Source: Acidobacteriota bacterium
GTDB taxonomy: Bacteria; Acidobacteriota; UBA6911; JACQSX01
NCBI GenBank assembly: GCA_016199665.1
Contig: JACQGG010000187.1
Coordinates: forward strand, 1-11,420
Length of the DNA stretch: 11,420 bases
Direction of reading: 5' to 3'
Below are positions 1 to 7,723 of the stretch, one piece after another; the stretch's first letter is position 1; each line of letters opens with the position of its first letter. The notes under the pieces were generated by a model, which saw only the letters and a list, made by a program, of their open reading frames with translations, was not told the DNA's origin and made no database searches. A program made the translations under genes and the position numbers.

Positions 1-277
1 ACGTAACACTATTTTAGCCACGGCCAGGAAATGATCGGGATGGTGGTTCGCATTGTCGTGGGGGGCACTGGGGATCCGGGTGAAAAACCGCTCGGATACC
101 GAAGTCGAGAGGAGCGTGCCCCACCCTTCAAAGAGGCACTCCGCGCATTTGAGTTTCTCAAGTCTGATGAGATTGTAAGTAAGAAAACGATTCCCTGTCG
201 TGCCAGGGACCTTGGCCGTAAGTTCCCCATGTACTGATTGATGAATTGAGGTCTTGCCAGCCCGCGGATTTCGCCTC
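1..277. other. Left-edge region without a convincing gene
   Basis: All three plus-strand frames hit a stop within the first 35 bases, so no gene enters from the left on that strand. A 68-codon open frame at 31-237 (plus) has an AGGAA directly against its ATG, and its product has no recognisable motif or signal sequence. A 73-codon antisense frame at 9-230 is equally featureless. I do not call either a gene. The only structured element I see is the terminator-like hairpin at 181-209, described separately. Confidence 0.4.
181..209 (-). terminator. Candidate Rho-independent terminator of the TAXI operon
   Basis: On the minus strand, TCCCTG (209-204) pairs perfectly with CAGGGA (197-192) across a six-base loop GCACGA. 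It is followed by the T-rich tail ATCGTTTTCTT (191-181). It lies about 70 bases past the TAXI stop codon and on the correct strand. The stem is only 6 bp and the T run is interrupted, so this is a weak but well-placed candidate. Confidence 0.35.
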
Positions 278-1375
278 TTACTCGCGCAGGAAACCCTTCT
301 CTTGATAGTACCGTTGAGCCCCGGGGTGGAGGGGAATAGAAATCGTGCTGACCTTGCGACCGAACTCTGTCATGTCTTCAGGCGTAGGATTCGAGCTCCC
401 CGGAAAGGTGACGCCGCCATAATTCGCGGCGGCCTCCCGCTGATCGCGCTTCTCGACCACAATTTTCGCCAGCCGGTACGCCAGATCATCGTCCATGTCT
501 TCCCGCACCACGATCAGCCAGCCGGCAAAATCAGGCGCCAGAAACGGGGCGTCCTGCCCCGGGTAGGTATGGGCGGGCACGGTGACAAAGGGCCATCCGT
601 ACTCGTCGTGCATTTGCCTGGCAACGCCAGCCTCCACACTGAGAAAGTTCAAAGGCCGCCGGCGCGCGATTTCCTTGGCATCCTCTTCCGCGAAGGCCTC
701 GTTGAAGATGGCGTTGGCTTTGCCCGAGCTTAACTGGTCGCGAGTGAAGGTGGGCTTCCCTTCGATGAACTGGCCGCCCCATCGCTTGAATTCTTCCGGG
801 TCAATTCCATGCCGCCGCAGCAGTTCAAGCAAAAGAAACCCGATGGCGTTGTCGCCGTCCAGATACCCGGTTGTAATCTTCAGAGGAACCTTCTTCTGCT
901 TCAGATCGGCAAAAGATCGAATTCCCAGGCTTGCGTCGACGGCAAACGTGGTCCACTCGCCCGAAGGGAGCGCTGCCACTCCCCGGACCGGAATCGAAGT
1001 CTGGAACAGCCCTTTTCCCCGGTAGGCCATCAGCGCCACCCCCTGGGTATTGACCACGCTGGCGTCGGCCCTCCCGGCGGCCAGGTCGAGCAGCCCGTCG
1101 CGGAATCCCCTCGCCGTCATGTGAAAATCCAGCCAGAGACTCGTGCTCGGATCCTGCTCCAGCAGATTATTCAGCAGCCACATAGTCGTACGGGCATACC
1201 CGCTATAACCCACCCCGCCGCCGGAGATGCGAATCGCCCCCCGGTTTTTCGCCATGCTCCCCTGGGCCAGGACTGGAAGCCCGGCCCCGAATGTCACAAA
1301 AAGGAAAACAGTGATCGCCCATGCACTCAGGTCGGCTCCCTTCGCCTGCTTCCAGTAGTTCCGCATATCCCTCAT
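278..1375 (-). CDS. TAXI-family TRAP-type solute-binding protein
   Basis: This 365-residue protein looks like the periplasmic ligand-binding component of a TAXI (TRAP-associated extracytoplasmic immunogenic) transporter. Residues 17-38 form a hydrophobic signal segment ending in VLAQG. The family-like core starts at IRISGGGVGYSGY (48-60). It continues through a DLAAGRADASVVNT segment (97-110), which resembles the usual statement that the region is sampled as a ligand pocket. It ends in IPLHPGAQRYYQEKG (347-361), the characteristic TAXI tail. Length is normal for the family. The ATG overlaps the upstream gene's TGA as ATGA, so it is probably translationally coupled; a second ATG at codon 4 is possible. 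No DctQM-type membrane subunits are in the window, so its permease, if any, is encoded elsewhere. The ligand cannot be read from the sequence. Part of codons 263-297 is repeated as a remnant near 3078-3180. Confidence 0.87.
   Translation of the reverse strand: MRDMRNYWKQAKGADLSAWAITVFLFVTFGAGLPVLAQGSMAKNRGAIRISGGGVGYSGYARTTMWLLNNLLEQDPSTSLWLDFHMTARGFRDGLLDLAAGRADASVVNTQGVALMAYRGKGLFQTSIPVRGVAALPSGEWTTFAVDASLGIRSFADLKQKKVPLKITTGYLDGDNAIGFLLLELLRRHGIDPEEFKRWGGQFIEGKPTFTRDQLSSGKANAIFNEAFAEEDAKEIARRRPLNFLSVEAGVARQMHDEYGWPFVTVPAHTYPGQDAPFLAPDFAGWLIVVREDMDDDLAYRLAKIVVEKRDQREAAANYGGVTFPGSSNPTPEDMTEFGRKVSTISIPLHPGAQRYYQEKGFLRE
488..587 (-). repeat. Direct repeat, intact copy (within TAXI gene)
   Basis: This 100-base stretch of the TAXI gene recurs at 3078-3180 in the same orientation. 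I count 12 mismatches and one 3-base in-frame gap, about 88% identity. The core includes 29 identical bases (positions 523-551 here). It encodes the segment around VTVPAHTYPGQ and PDFAGWLIVVRED. Confidence 0.85.
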
Positions 1376-2982
1376 AGAGAGCCTTGTTTGCTCAGCAGTT
1401 GCACCTCCCGTTTCCGGTAAAGCAACGGATCGCTGCCGAAATCTCTCATGAAATCTCCTTTTGTATTGATCCCCGGAATGGCGGGGATCCAGTCCTCTCT
1501 CAGCAATTGGTCGGCCTCACCGTACCGGCTGGCCAGAGCCCTAACCTCAGGGTCGTCCAATGCCGTCAGATGTCCCTTGTCGATGATCTTGAGACGCCTG
1601 GCTGACCCCCGAGTCTTTACGTCATAGGTTGTAAAATATTGATGGACATGAAATCCGTGGGTATTCGGGACTCCCATCTTACGCGCGTATTCCTCCACCT
1701 CGGGCGCCAGATTCCCAACCCCGAAGCCAAATCTGAATATCCCCGCCCGATAGAGTTCGCCCACACCGCCCAAGACTCCTCCCAAAGCCTTTGGATTGGT
1801 TCCAGGAATTCCCTCGCACACCCAGAAGAACCCCTTGTCCGGAAGAAAAGGAAAATGGAGGTTTTTCACTTTTTCGTTGTTCAGTATCGCACTCCAAACC
1901 GCGCCATACTTTCCGCCCCCCTCAATGCCCTGGGCCTTGCCGTCCTTCACGTAGACTTTGATCAGCGGATAATAACCATTGTGATTGGATGTGCCTGCGA
2001 CGACTCCCTCCGCCTTGGGAACCACCTGTCCTTTATAACCCTGGGTGATGTAGAGAAGTCTCGTTCCCTGAAAGGGATAGAGATAAACCTGGCCGACGTG
2101 GTAAGTTCCCTTGCTCCAAAGCTCCGCTTCCTGGGGAGTCAGGGAAAATCGGATGTCCGTTCCTTGGGGTTCAGTGATTCTGGCTTCCTCCACCCAGGGA
2201 ACAACTTCGATTGTTCGTTCGACAACCAGGTGCCATACATCGCCTGGAAACCGACTCGCCAGGCTGATGGCGCGATCCATCAGGGTTGCGGCATAGAAGT
2301 AGCCTTTCCACTTTGGACCGACTTCAGACGCCATGTAAACGCGCAGCGGCCGCCCGCCAAAGAACGCATCGTATTCCGGATGCAGCTCGGTAATGTATTT
2401 CTTCAGCGCCTTTCGATAGGTCTTGGCCGAATCCCTTTCCGCGTTTTCATCGAGCTGTATGTTAAAACCCACTTCCCTTCTCAGCTCGATTGCCTCCTTT
2501 CTTTCCTTTTCGGGCAGAAGGCTCAAAAAGGCGAACGCCTCTCTGGAGCCGTCTCTCGGTCCGCGAGAGCCGCCGCCCGCAGGCCCTCTCAAGAGGATCC
2601 CGCTTTGGTAGGCCTCATTTTCGCCAATTCCAAGCGTCTCCTTCACGATATCGCGAGAATACGCGTAATGGGCTTCAACTCCCCGCTCGCGATAAGCTTC
2701 GATGAGCGCGCTCAAGATCCGCATGTCCTGGTTTTGGGGTATTTCAAAGAGAACCTTCTGGCCGGCATCCACGTTGCCGAACGGAGTCTCCCCCTCCCTT
2801 ACTCTTACCAGTCTCTTTGCCAGCGCCCTGAGCTCGTCATCCGAAATATTCCTGGGAACGACGGGAGGATACCGAGGTTCAGGAAAGGCCGTACTCTCGA
2901 GAACCTCTTTTTCCCGCATGGAGAAAAAGAGAATCGCACCGACGACAAAAGCGCTTCCCAAAGTCAGCAATCCGCGTTTCAT
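1372..2982 (-). CDS. Membrane-anchored M29/NicX-like metallopeptidase-family protein
   Basis: This 536-residue protein has an N-terminal hydrophobic anchor (about residues 4-21), so the bulk is probably periplasmic. The body resembles the M29 aminopeptidase / NicX dioxygenase fold. An N-terminal segment VDAGQKVLFEIPQNQD (71-86) leads to an 'increase in coenzyme-free' alpha/beta region. EPQGTDIRFSL (271-281) matches the family's TDLxxxL element. GVVAGTSNHNGYYP (326-339) and VYVKDGKAQGIEGG (343-356) match its beta-rich core. Possible metal ligands are E390, H442/H445/H447 and H471, but I cannot assign them. The start is firm: GGGAGGAGG precedes the ATG with good spacing. The stop overlaps the TAXI start (ATGA), and the start overlaps the end of the upstream remnant (ATGA again). 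The fold assignment comes from motif memory and peptidase activity is unproven; a non-catalytic partner of the TAXI protein is the main alternative. Confidence 0.6.
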   Translation of the reverse strand: MKRGLLTLGSAFVVGAILFFSMREKEVLESTAFPEPRYPPVVPRNISDDELRALAKRLVRVREGETPFGNVDAGQKVLFEIPQNQDMRILSALIEAYRERGVEAHYAYSRDIVKETLGIGENEAYQSGILLRGPAGGGSRGPRDGSREAFAFLSLLPEKERKEAIELRREVGFNIQLDENAERDSAKTYRKALKKYITELHPEYDAFFGGRPLRVYMASEVGPKWKGYFYAATLMDRAISLASRFPGDVWHLVVERTIEVVPWVEEARITEPQGTDIRFSLTPQEAELWSKGTYHVGQVYLYPFQGTRLLYITQGYKGQVVPKAEGVVAGTSNHNGYYPLIKVYVKDGKAQGIEGGGKYGAVWSAILNNEKVKNLHFPFLPDKGFFWVCEGIPGTNPKALGGVLGGVGELYRAGIFRFGFGVGNLAPEVEEYARKMGVPNTHGFHVHQYFTTYDVKTRGSARRLKIIDKGHLTALDDPEVRALASRYGEADQLLREDWIPAIPGINTKGDFMRDFGSDPLLYRKREVQLLSKQGSL

Positions 2983-3236
2983 CCGGTCCTCCTCCCGCTT
3001 GGGTACGATTCAAATTGCCCGCTCCCGGCTTTTGTATCTCCAGACCCTATGCCGGCTGCAAAGAAGCCACGGCGCCCATCGTGGAAGTCTTCCCGCACCA
3101 CGATCCGCCGGACGGCAAAATCAGGCGCCAGAAACGGGGCGCCTTCCTGCCCGGAACAGGTATTGGCGGGCATGGTGACATTGTAGTCGGTTTCTTTGCT
3201 CAACGAGAACGCAAAATTGACGATTTTTCCAGTTTC
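2979..3236 (-). pseudogene. Decayed remnant of a second TAXI solute-binding protein gene
   Basis: Reading the minus strand from a stop at 3239-3237, an open frame of about 86 codons runs to a TGA at 2981-2979. Its only start candidate is a TTG at 3203. Its middle part, VTMPANTCSGQEG then APFLAPDFA and IVVRED, clearly matches residues 265-293 of the intact TAXI protein with a one-residue insertion. Both sides of the match are unrelated to the intact gene: the signal peptide, ligand core and the PLHPGAQRYY tail are missing. The frame still ends in an ATGA overlap with the peptidase-like gene, as a coupled operon gene would. I read it as the debris of an upstream duplicate TAXI gene. A short expressed peptide is possible but unsupported, since no ribosome-binding site fits the TTG. 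Confidence 0.72.
3078..3180 (-). repeat. Direct repeat, degenerate copy (in TAXI remnant)
   Basis: This is the second copy of the 488-587 sequence, in the same orientation and about 2.6 kb away, with a 3-base insertion that keeps the reading frame. Similarity stops abruptly at both ends. The two copies enclose the peptidase-like gene and most of the intact TAXI gene. Confidence 0.85.
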
Positions 3237-3263
3237 TCACTTTCCCTCCGCTTGGATTACAAT
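3234..3263 (+). promoter_or_regulatory. Possible promoter for the DUF2911 gene
   Basis: TACAAT (3258-3263) matches five of six bases of a -10 box. TTCTCA (3234-3239) sits 18 bases upstream with four of six -35 matches. The start codon follows after a leader of about 105 bases. This is a pattern match only; the rest of 2983-3375 holds the TAXI remnant and no other clear element. Confidence 0.25.
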
Positions 3264-3375
3264 AGCCCACACTCTGCGGCCGAACCTGACGGGGAGGGAA
3301 AGAAGATCAAGGCAGAGAATCGCGTGTAAGAGGTTTGGATGGGAAGTTTCATGCCTGTTTGAAAGGAGTCAAGAC

Positions 3376-3885
3376 ATGAAGAAGGCAGCAGCTCTAGTGG
3401 TATCTCTGGCAGCGACCGTTCTGCTTCTTGCGCATGGGAACGAGGAGCGTACGGCGGAAGTGACGGTGAAGGGACAGAAGATTTCGATCAAGTACTTCAG
3501 TCCTCATTTGAAGGGCCGGGACCTCCTGTCTCAGATCCAGGCGGGAATGGAGTGGCGGATGGGCGCGGACACTCCCACGACCCTCACCACCCAAGCCGAT
3601 CTTTCCTTCGGAAGCGTGGTCATCCCTAAAGGATCCTATTCGCTGGTTGCAAAAAATATCGGTCCTGAGCAGTGGACGTTGATCTTCAGCTCGGATCCTC
3701 AGATCCGCGGGATCCGGCGCGATGTCGCAAAGGACGTGGCGGCGGTGCCATTGACCGTGGCAAAGCTGCAGGAAACGGTCGACCACATGAACATCGAGCT
3801 AAAGCCGGCGGGAGAAAATTCTGCGCAGTTCAGCCTGGCGTGGGGAAATTCAACTCTGACAACCAGCTTCTCCGTGGCGGGCTAG
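3376..3885 (+). CDS. DUF2911 family secreted protein
   Basis: This 169-residue protein has a typical Sec signal peptide (KK at 2-3, hydrophobic core about 4-20), so it is exported. The family signature is visible in the middle. WRMGADTPTTLTTQADLSFG (60-79) corresponds to the WRxGxNxxTT motif followed by the 'x-x-G-x-x-L-P-A-G-x-Y-S-L' strand, here VVIPKGSYSL (81-90), and then WTLIFSS (100-106). DUF2911 proteins are widespread in Bacteroidetes and Acidobacteria and have no known function. The frame is open further upstream to 3196, but the signal peptide and the AAAGGAG box 7 bases before this ATG fix the start at 3376. It stands alone on the plus strand. Its TAG stop overlaps the convergent molybdenum-hydroxylase stop. 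Confidence 0.85.
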   Translation: MKKAAALVVSLAATVLLLAHGNEERTAEVTVKGQKISIKYFSPHLKGRDLLSQIQAGMEWRMGADTPTTLTTQADLSFGSVVIPKGSYSLVAKNIGPEQWTLIFSSDPQIRGIRRDVAKDVAAVPLTVAKLQETVDHMNIELKPAGENSAQFSLAWGNSTLTTSFSVAG

Positions 3886-6086
3886 GCCCAGCCGAAACCA
3901 TGCTTTGACAGCGGCAGCGAGCGGATACGCTTGCCGGTGATGGCAAAAATGGCATTGCACACGGCCGGCAAGATGGGCGGAAGCGCGGGCTCGCCCAGGC
4001 CGGTGGGCGGGTTGTCTGTCGTGCGGAACTGAACCTCAATCTGCGGCGGCGCCTGCGTCAGGCGCGTCAGCGGAAACTGGTGGTAGTTGCTCTGCAACGC
4101 CCGCCCGCGCTCAATCGTGATCTCCTGGGCCATAAGCTCGCTCAGTCCATCGATGACCGAGCCTTGCACCTGGTTGACCGCGGTGCTGGGATTGATGATC
4201 TGGCTGCCGATATCGGCGGCCACCCAGACCCGGTTGACCTTCACCCTGCTTTTCCCGTCGACGGTGACTTCCGCCACCTCGGCGAAGTATCCCAGATGGG
4301 CGTAGTGGAACGCGACCCCCATAGCAGTACCCTTCGGCAGCGAGCGCGAGCCCCAGCCGGACTTCTCCGCCACCAGCTCCAGCACGCCGCGCATGCGCCC
4401 CGCATCGTAGCCGTCGCTCCCGTCGGGATTGGCGACCTTGCGCGGTTCCCCGAGCAGATCCAGCCGGAACTGGACCGGATCCCGGCCCGCCGCGTGAGCC
4501 AGCTCGTCAATGAATGACTGGAACACGAACGCGCGGCCGTTGCTGCTCGGAGCACGGAGGGCGCCGGTCGGCACCCCCAGCGGCATGGTGGAGGCATGGA
4601 GCTCAAAGTTGGGAATAAAGCGCGCCGGGAACTCGCTGCGGGATATGTCCGAGCTCGGCGCGAAGTTCTCGCCGCTGCCGAAGCTCACAAAGTGACCGCG
4701 CCAGGCGATCAGCTTGCCGGACGCATCCACGCCCCCCTTGAGGAAATGAAAGCCCGCCGGGCGGTAAAAGTCGTGGCGCATGTCATCCTCGCGCGTCCAA
4801 AGGAGTTTGACGGGCGCGCCGGCGACTTTGGAGATCCAGGCGGCCTCAACCATATAGTCGTTGGTCAGGCGCCGGCCGAAGCCCCCGCCCATTCGCGTGA
4901 GATGAATCGTGATATCACGCTCGGGAACGCCCAGGGTCTTGGCCACGAGCGCGAGGCCGCTCTGCGGCGTCTGACTGGGCGCCCAGATCTCCAGCTTGCC
5001 GTCCTTATAGTGCGCCGTGCAGTTCTGCGGCTCCAGCGGCGCGTGAGCCAGGAACGGGTAGAAGTAGGAGGCCTCCACCACCCTGGCGGCGCTCTGCAGC
5101 GCCGCATCGACGTCGCCGTCCTTGCGCAAGGTGAGCGCCGGCGGCTGCTTTGAAAGCTCATCGGCGCGGCGGACAAAACCCTCGCTGCTCTGCTCGGCCG
5201 TCGGGCCTTCATCCCATGTCACCCGCAGCTTCTGCCGCGCTGTTTGCGCCGCCCACCAACTGTCGGCCACAACGGCGACCCCGCCGAGCAGACCTCTCAG
5301 ATCCGTGCCGCCCTCGACGACGAAGGCGTGCCGCACGCCGGGCAACGCCTTGATCTCGTCCAAATTGGCGCTGACCACCTTGCCGCCAAACACGGGGCAC
5401 TTCTCAAACACCGCGCACAGCATGCCCGCTACGGTGACGTCGATGCCATAAAGGGGTTTCCCCATGACGATGGCCGCGTTGTCGACGCCGGGGGTCGGCC
5501 GCCCGATGATCTTGTAGTCCTTTGCATCCTTCAACGGAACTGTCTTCAGGTCTGGCGGCGCCAGCGTGGCGGCCTCGGCCGCAAGCTCGCCGTAGCCGAG
5601 TGCGCGGTTTGTGGGCCGATGATGCACGCGGCCGGAGGCGGCGTAGCAGTCGGATTCCGCCACGCCCCAAGTCTGGGCGGCCGCCCGGATCAGCATCTGC
5701 CGGCCGGCGGCGCCCGCCTGCCTGAGCGGGTCCCAGTTGGTCGGCGTTGCCCGGCTCCCTCCGGCCGACTGCGGGCCGTATTTCGGCTGGTCGGTGTCCG
5801 CCTGCTCGATTTTCACATCCTTCCAGTCGACTTCCAGCTCCTCGGCGATCAGCATGGGCAGCATGGTCTTGACGCCCTGGCCGATCTCGGGATTCTTGGC
5901 CATGATCGTGACAGCCCCATCGGAGGTGATGCGGATGAATGCATTCGGCATGAAAGCGGCTGCCGAGTCGGCCTCCCCGGCAAGCGCCTCGGCCGCGGGT
6001 TCGAGATAGGTGGCCAGCAACATGCCCCCGCCGGCCAGGGCGGTTACACGCAGGAACGAGCGACGATCAACAGAGACGGGCCCCAT
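3882..6086 (-). CDS. Tat-exported molybdopterin hydroxylase large subunit (IorB type)
   Basis: This is the molybdopterin-binding catalytic subunit of a xanthine dehydrogenase/aldehyde oxidase-family enzyme of the isoquinoline 1-oxidoreductase beta (IorB) type. It has 734 residues, near the family norm. DRRSFLRV (7-14) plus a hydrophobic stretch to about 36 is a twin-arginine signal, so the folded complex is probably sent to the periplasm. NPEIGQG (65-71), the cofactor-binding loop GGGFGRR (400-406) with following WTREDDMRHDFYRP (430-443), and GLGEP (696-700) are visible. E699 is at the place of the catalytic glutamate. The substrate cannot be inferred; aldehydes and N-heterocycles are typical of the family. 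The start is set by AAGGAGG, which contains the upstream gene's TAA stop. The stop shares CTAG with the convergent DUF2911 gene. Electrons would pass via the [2Fe-2S] subunit, probably to a cytochrome that is not in this window. Confidence 0.9.
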   Translation of the reverse strand: MGPVSVDRRSFLRVTALAGGGMLLATYLEPAAEALAGEADSAAAFMPNAFIRITSDGAVTIMAKNPEIGQGVKTMLPMLIAEELEVDWKDVKIEQADTDQPKYGPQSAGGSRATPTNWDPLRQAGAAGRQMLIRAAAQTWGVAESDCYAASGRVHHRPTNRALGYGELAAEAATLAPPDLKTVPLKDAKDYKIIGRPTPGVDNAAIVMGKPLYGIDVTVAGMLCAVFEKCPVFGGKVVSANLDEIKALPGVRHAFVVEGGTDLRGLLGGVAVVADSWWAAQTARQKLRVTWDEGPTAEQSSEGFVRRADELSKQPPALTLRKDGDVDAALQSAARVVEASYFYPFLAHAPLEPQNCTAHYKDGKLEIWAPSQTPQSGLALVAKTLGVPERDITIHLTRMGGGFGRRLTNDYMVEAAWISKVAGAPVKLLWTREDDMRHDFYRPAGFHFLKGGVDASGKLIAWRGHFVSFGSGENFAPSSDISRSEFPARFIPNFELHASTMPLGVPTGALRAPSSNGRAFVFQSFIDELAHAAGRDPVQFRLDLLGEPRKVANPDGSDGYDAGRMRGVLELVAEKSGWGSRSLPKGTAMGVAFHYAHLGYFAEVAEVTVDGKSRVKVNRVWVAADIGSQIINPSTAVNQVQGSVIDGLSELMAQEITIERGRALQSNYHQFPLTRLTQAPPQIEVQFRTTDNPPTGLGEPALPPILPAVCNAIFAITGKRIRSLPLSKHGFGWA

Positions 6087-6095
6087 GGCGCCTCC

Positions 6096-6608
6096 TTACG
6101 TGTTGCCCGGCCCGTTTGAGCGGGCTGGCTGGATAGACCGCATCGATCGCACGGTGGCAATCGACGCCGCCCTGTGAATAGCCTGGCGGATTCGCAAATA
6201 GGTTGCACAACGACACAGGTTGCCGTTCATTGCGGCGTCGATGTCAGCGTCGGTCGGCTTCGGAGTCCGGGCGAGCAAGGCGGCGGCCGACATGATCTGG
6301 CCCGCCTGGCAATAGCCGCACTGCGGCACGTCGAGTTCCCGCCAGGCTTGCTGCAGCGGGTGCGAGCCGTCCGGCGAGAGACCTTCGATGGTAGTGATCA
6401 CCGCGCCCGCGGCCGCCGATACGGGCGTCTGGCAGGAGCGCACCGCCCGGCCGCCGAGATTGACGGTGCAGGCGCCGCACTGCCCGATACCGCAGCCGTA
6501 TTTGGTGCCGGGAAGGCTGAGGACATCGCGCAGCGCCCAGAGCAGCGGCATGTCGGGAGGCACGTCGACCGTGCCGGATCTCCCGTTGACCTTCAATACA
6601 AAGCGCAT
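6096..6608 (-). CDS. [2Fe-2S] subunit of molybdenum hydroxylase (IorA type)
   Basis: This 170-residue electron-transfer subunit carries two [2Fe-2S] clusters. The plant-type ferredoxin motif is C39-x4-C44-x2-C47-x11-C59 (CGIGQCGAC at 39-47). The second four-helix cluster motif is C97-x2-C100-x31-C132-x-C134 (CGYC, then NLCRC). It partners the IorB-type subunit immediately downstream and lacks a signal peptide, so it is presumably carried out with its Tat-signal partner. No FAD subunit is present, consistent with the two-subunit IorAB class. A GTG nine bases upstream is in frame, but it would lie inside the AAAGGTGG ribosome-binding site, so the ATG at 6608 is preferred. The TAA stop is embedded in the next gene's TAAGGAGG, implying coupled translation. 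The last 20 residues are low-complexity and serine/arginine-rich. Confidence 0.93.
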   Translation of the reverse strand: MRFVLKVNGRSGTVDVPPDMPLLWALRDVLSLPGTKYGCGIGQCGACTVNLGGRAVRSCQTPVSAAAGAVITTIEGLSPDGSHPLQQAWRELDVPQCGYCQAGQIMSAAALLARTPKPTDADIDAAMNGNLCRCATYLRIRQAIHRAASIATVRSMRSIQPARSNGPGNT

Positions 6609-6675
6609 GGCTTCCACCTTTCAAGAAAAGTAATGAGCGAGATGAGAAATCGCCCTTCCATCGAGTTTGTTCCTC

Positions 6676-7692
6676 TTACTGGGGCTGGTTGCCCGCCGGG
6701 TTAACGTAATAGCCCGGCCGGTACCAGATCTGTGAAGCCGGCCGGTTCATTTTGATTTCAACCTGACGCCAGTCATTGCCGCCGGGCCGCAAAGCGGGGT
6801 AATAGCTCAACGTGTACTGCTGGTGCAACTCGTTCACCAGTTGCTGCGCAATGACCTGAATTGCAGCGGTTTGGCCGGTGAACATTCGGAAAGCGCGGCC
6901 GCCGCTGACGGCGGTCAGCCGGTTAAACGCGTGGTGATATATGTGGTACATGGTACGGCGATGCACGGCAGGATCATTCTCATCGTCATCGATGCCGATG
7001 GCGTAGACCGAAACGTCCGATCGCTTCAGCATCTCCTCCACCCGGGCGGAAGGGATACGGCTCCTCGTATCAAATCCATCCGTGATCAGGAGCAGGATCT
7101 TCTTATCGTTCCTGGCGGCCTTCATCTCCTGTATCGCCCTGCTAATGGCGTCATACATAGCGGTTTCCCCGCCGGCCTTGATGTCTCGGAGCGGCCGCTC
7201 GATCTTTTCCGCGTCACTGGTAAACCGATGCCGAACCTGCACGTCCGAGTTGAAGCTGACCAGGAACATCTCGTCCTGCGGCCAGAGCGCCCGTGAGGTT
7301 TCCCGCACGGTTTGCAGCGCATGCTGGATTTTGTATCTCATGCTGCCGCTCGCATCCACCAGGATGCCGACGCTGACGGGAACACGCACGTCGTGCGAGA
7401 AAAAAGAGACCTTCTGCGCTTCTCCATCTTCGAAAACTTGAAAATCTTCGGCCCTCAGGTCATCTCTGTACCTGCCACGTTCGTCCAGCACTGTCGCCCT
7501 GATGTTTACCACGTCAACTTCTGCCGTAAATCTGTAAGGAGCGTCCAGGGGAGTCGTCGGGGGAGGGTTTTCGGAGGGCGGGCTGTGGGCCGGCGGCGGC
7601 GGCGCCGGAATCTGAGCGGTTGCCACCACGCCCAGCGACATCAAACCAAGCAAGATGATGAGTCCAATCCCTCGTTTGGCGCTTATATTCAT
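6676..7692 (-). CDS. Secreted VWA-domain protein (acidobacterial VWFA-related type)
   Basis: This 338-residue exported protein has a signal peptide (about 5-27), a proline-rich linker (29-52), a small beta-rich segment (55-98, including EDFQVFEDG) and a von Willebrand factor A domain (about 104-300). The metal-binding MIDAS set is complete: DASGS (113-117), T177 in GGETAMYD and D205 in LLITDGFD. This layout, with an N-terminal 'V-x-DxxG' segment before the VWA fold, is typical of a large family found mainly in Acidobacteria, whose function is unknown; binding of a protein partner through the metal site is expected. The ATG at 7692 is preferred over a GTG nine bases earlier because AAAGGTG fits it at six bases. 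It lies 67 bases upstream of the [2Fe-2S] gene on the same strand and might be in its operon, though no link to the enzyme is evident. Confidence 0.88.
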   Translation of the reverse strand: MNISAKRGIGLIILLGLMSLGVVATAQIPAPPPPAHSPPSENPPPTTPLDAPYRFTAEVDVVNIRATVLDERGRYRDDLRAEDFQVFEDGEAQKVSFFSHDVRVPVSVGILVDASGSMRYKIQHALQTVRETSRALWPQDEMFLVSFNSDVQVRHRFTSDAEKIERPLRDIKAGGETAMYDAISRAIQEMKAARNDKKILLLITDGFDTRSRIPSARVEEMLKRSDVSVYAIGIDDDENDPAVHRRTMYHIYHHAFNRLTAVSGGRAFRMFTGQTAAIQVIAQQLVNELHQQYTLSYYPALRPGGNDWRQVEIKMNRPASQIWYRPGYYVNPAGNQPQ

Positions 7693-7723
7693 TGTGAACA
7701 CCTTTCGGTTATTCCTCTTCTAG

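Noticed and set aside
31..237. 68-codon open frame at the left edge
   Set aside because: There is no recognisable domain, signal or neighbour support. The AGGAA is too close to the ATG, and the terminator candidate of the minus-strand operon overlaps it.
1639..3186. 515-codon open frame on the plus strand
   Set aside because: It lies wholly antisense to the peptidase-like gene and the TAXI remnant, has no motif or signal and no ribosome-binding site. The minus-strand gene has a strong one and recognisable blocks.
5244..6119. 291-codon open frame on the plus strand
   Set aside because: It is antisense to the molybdopterin subunit, whose Tat signal and cofactor motifs prove the other strand. 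Long shadows are expected at this GC content.
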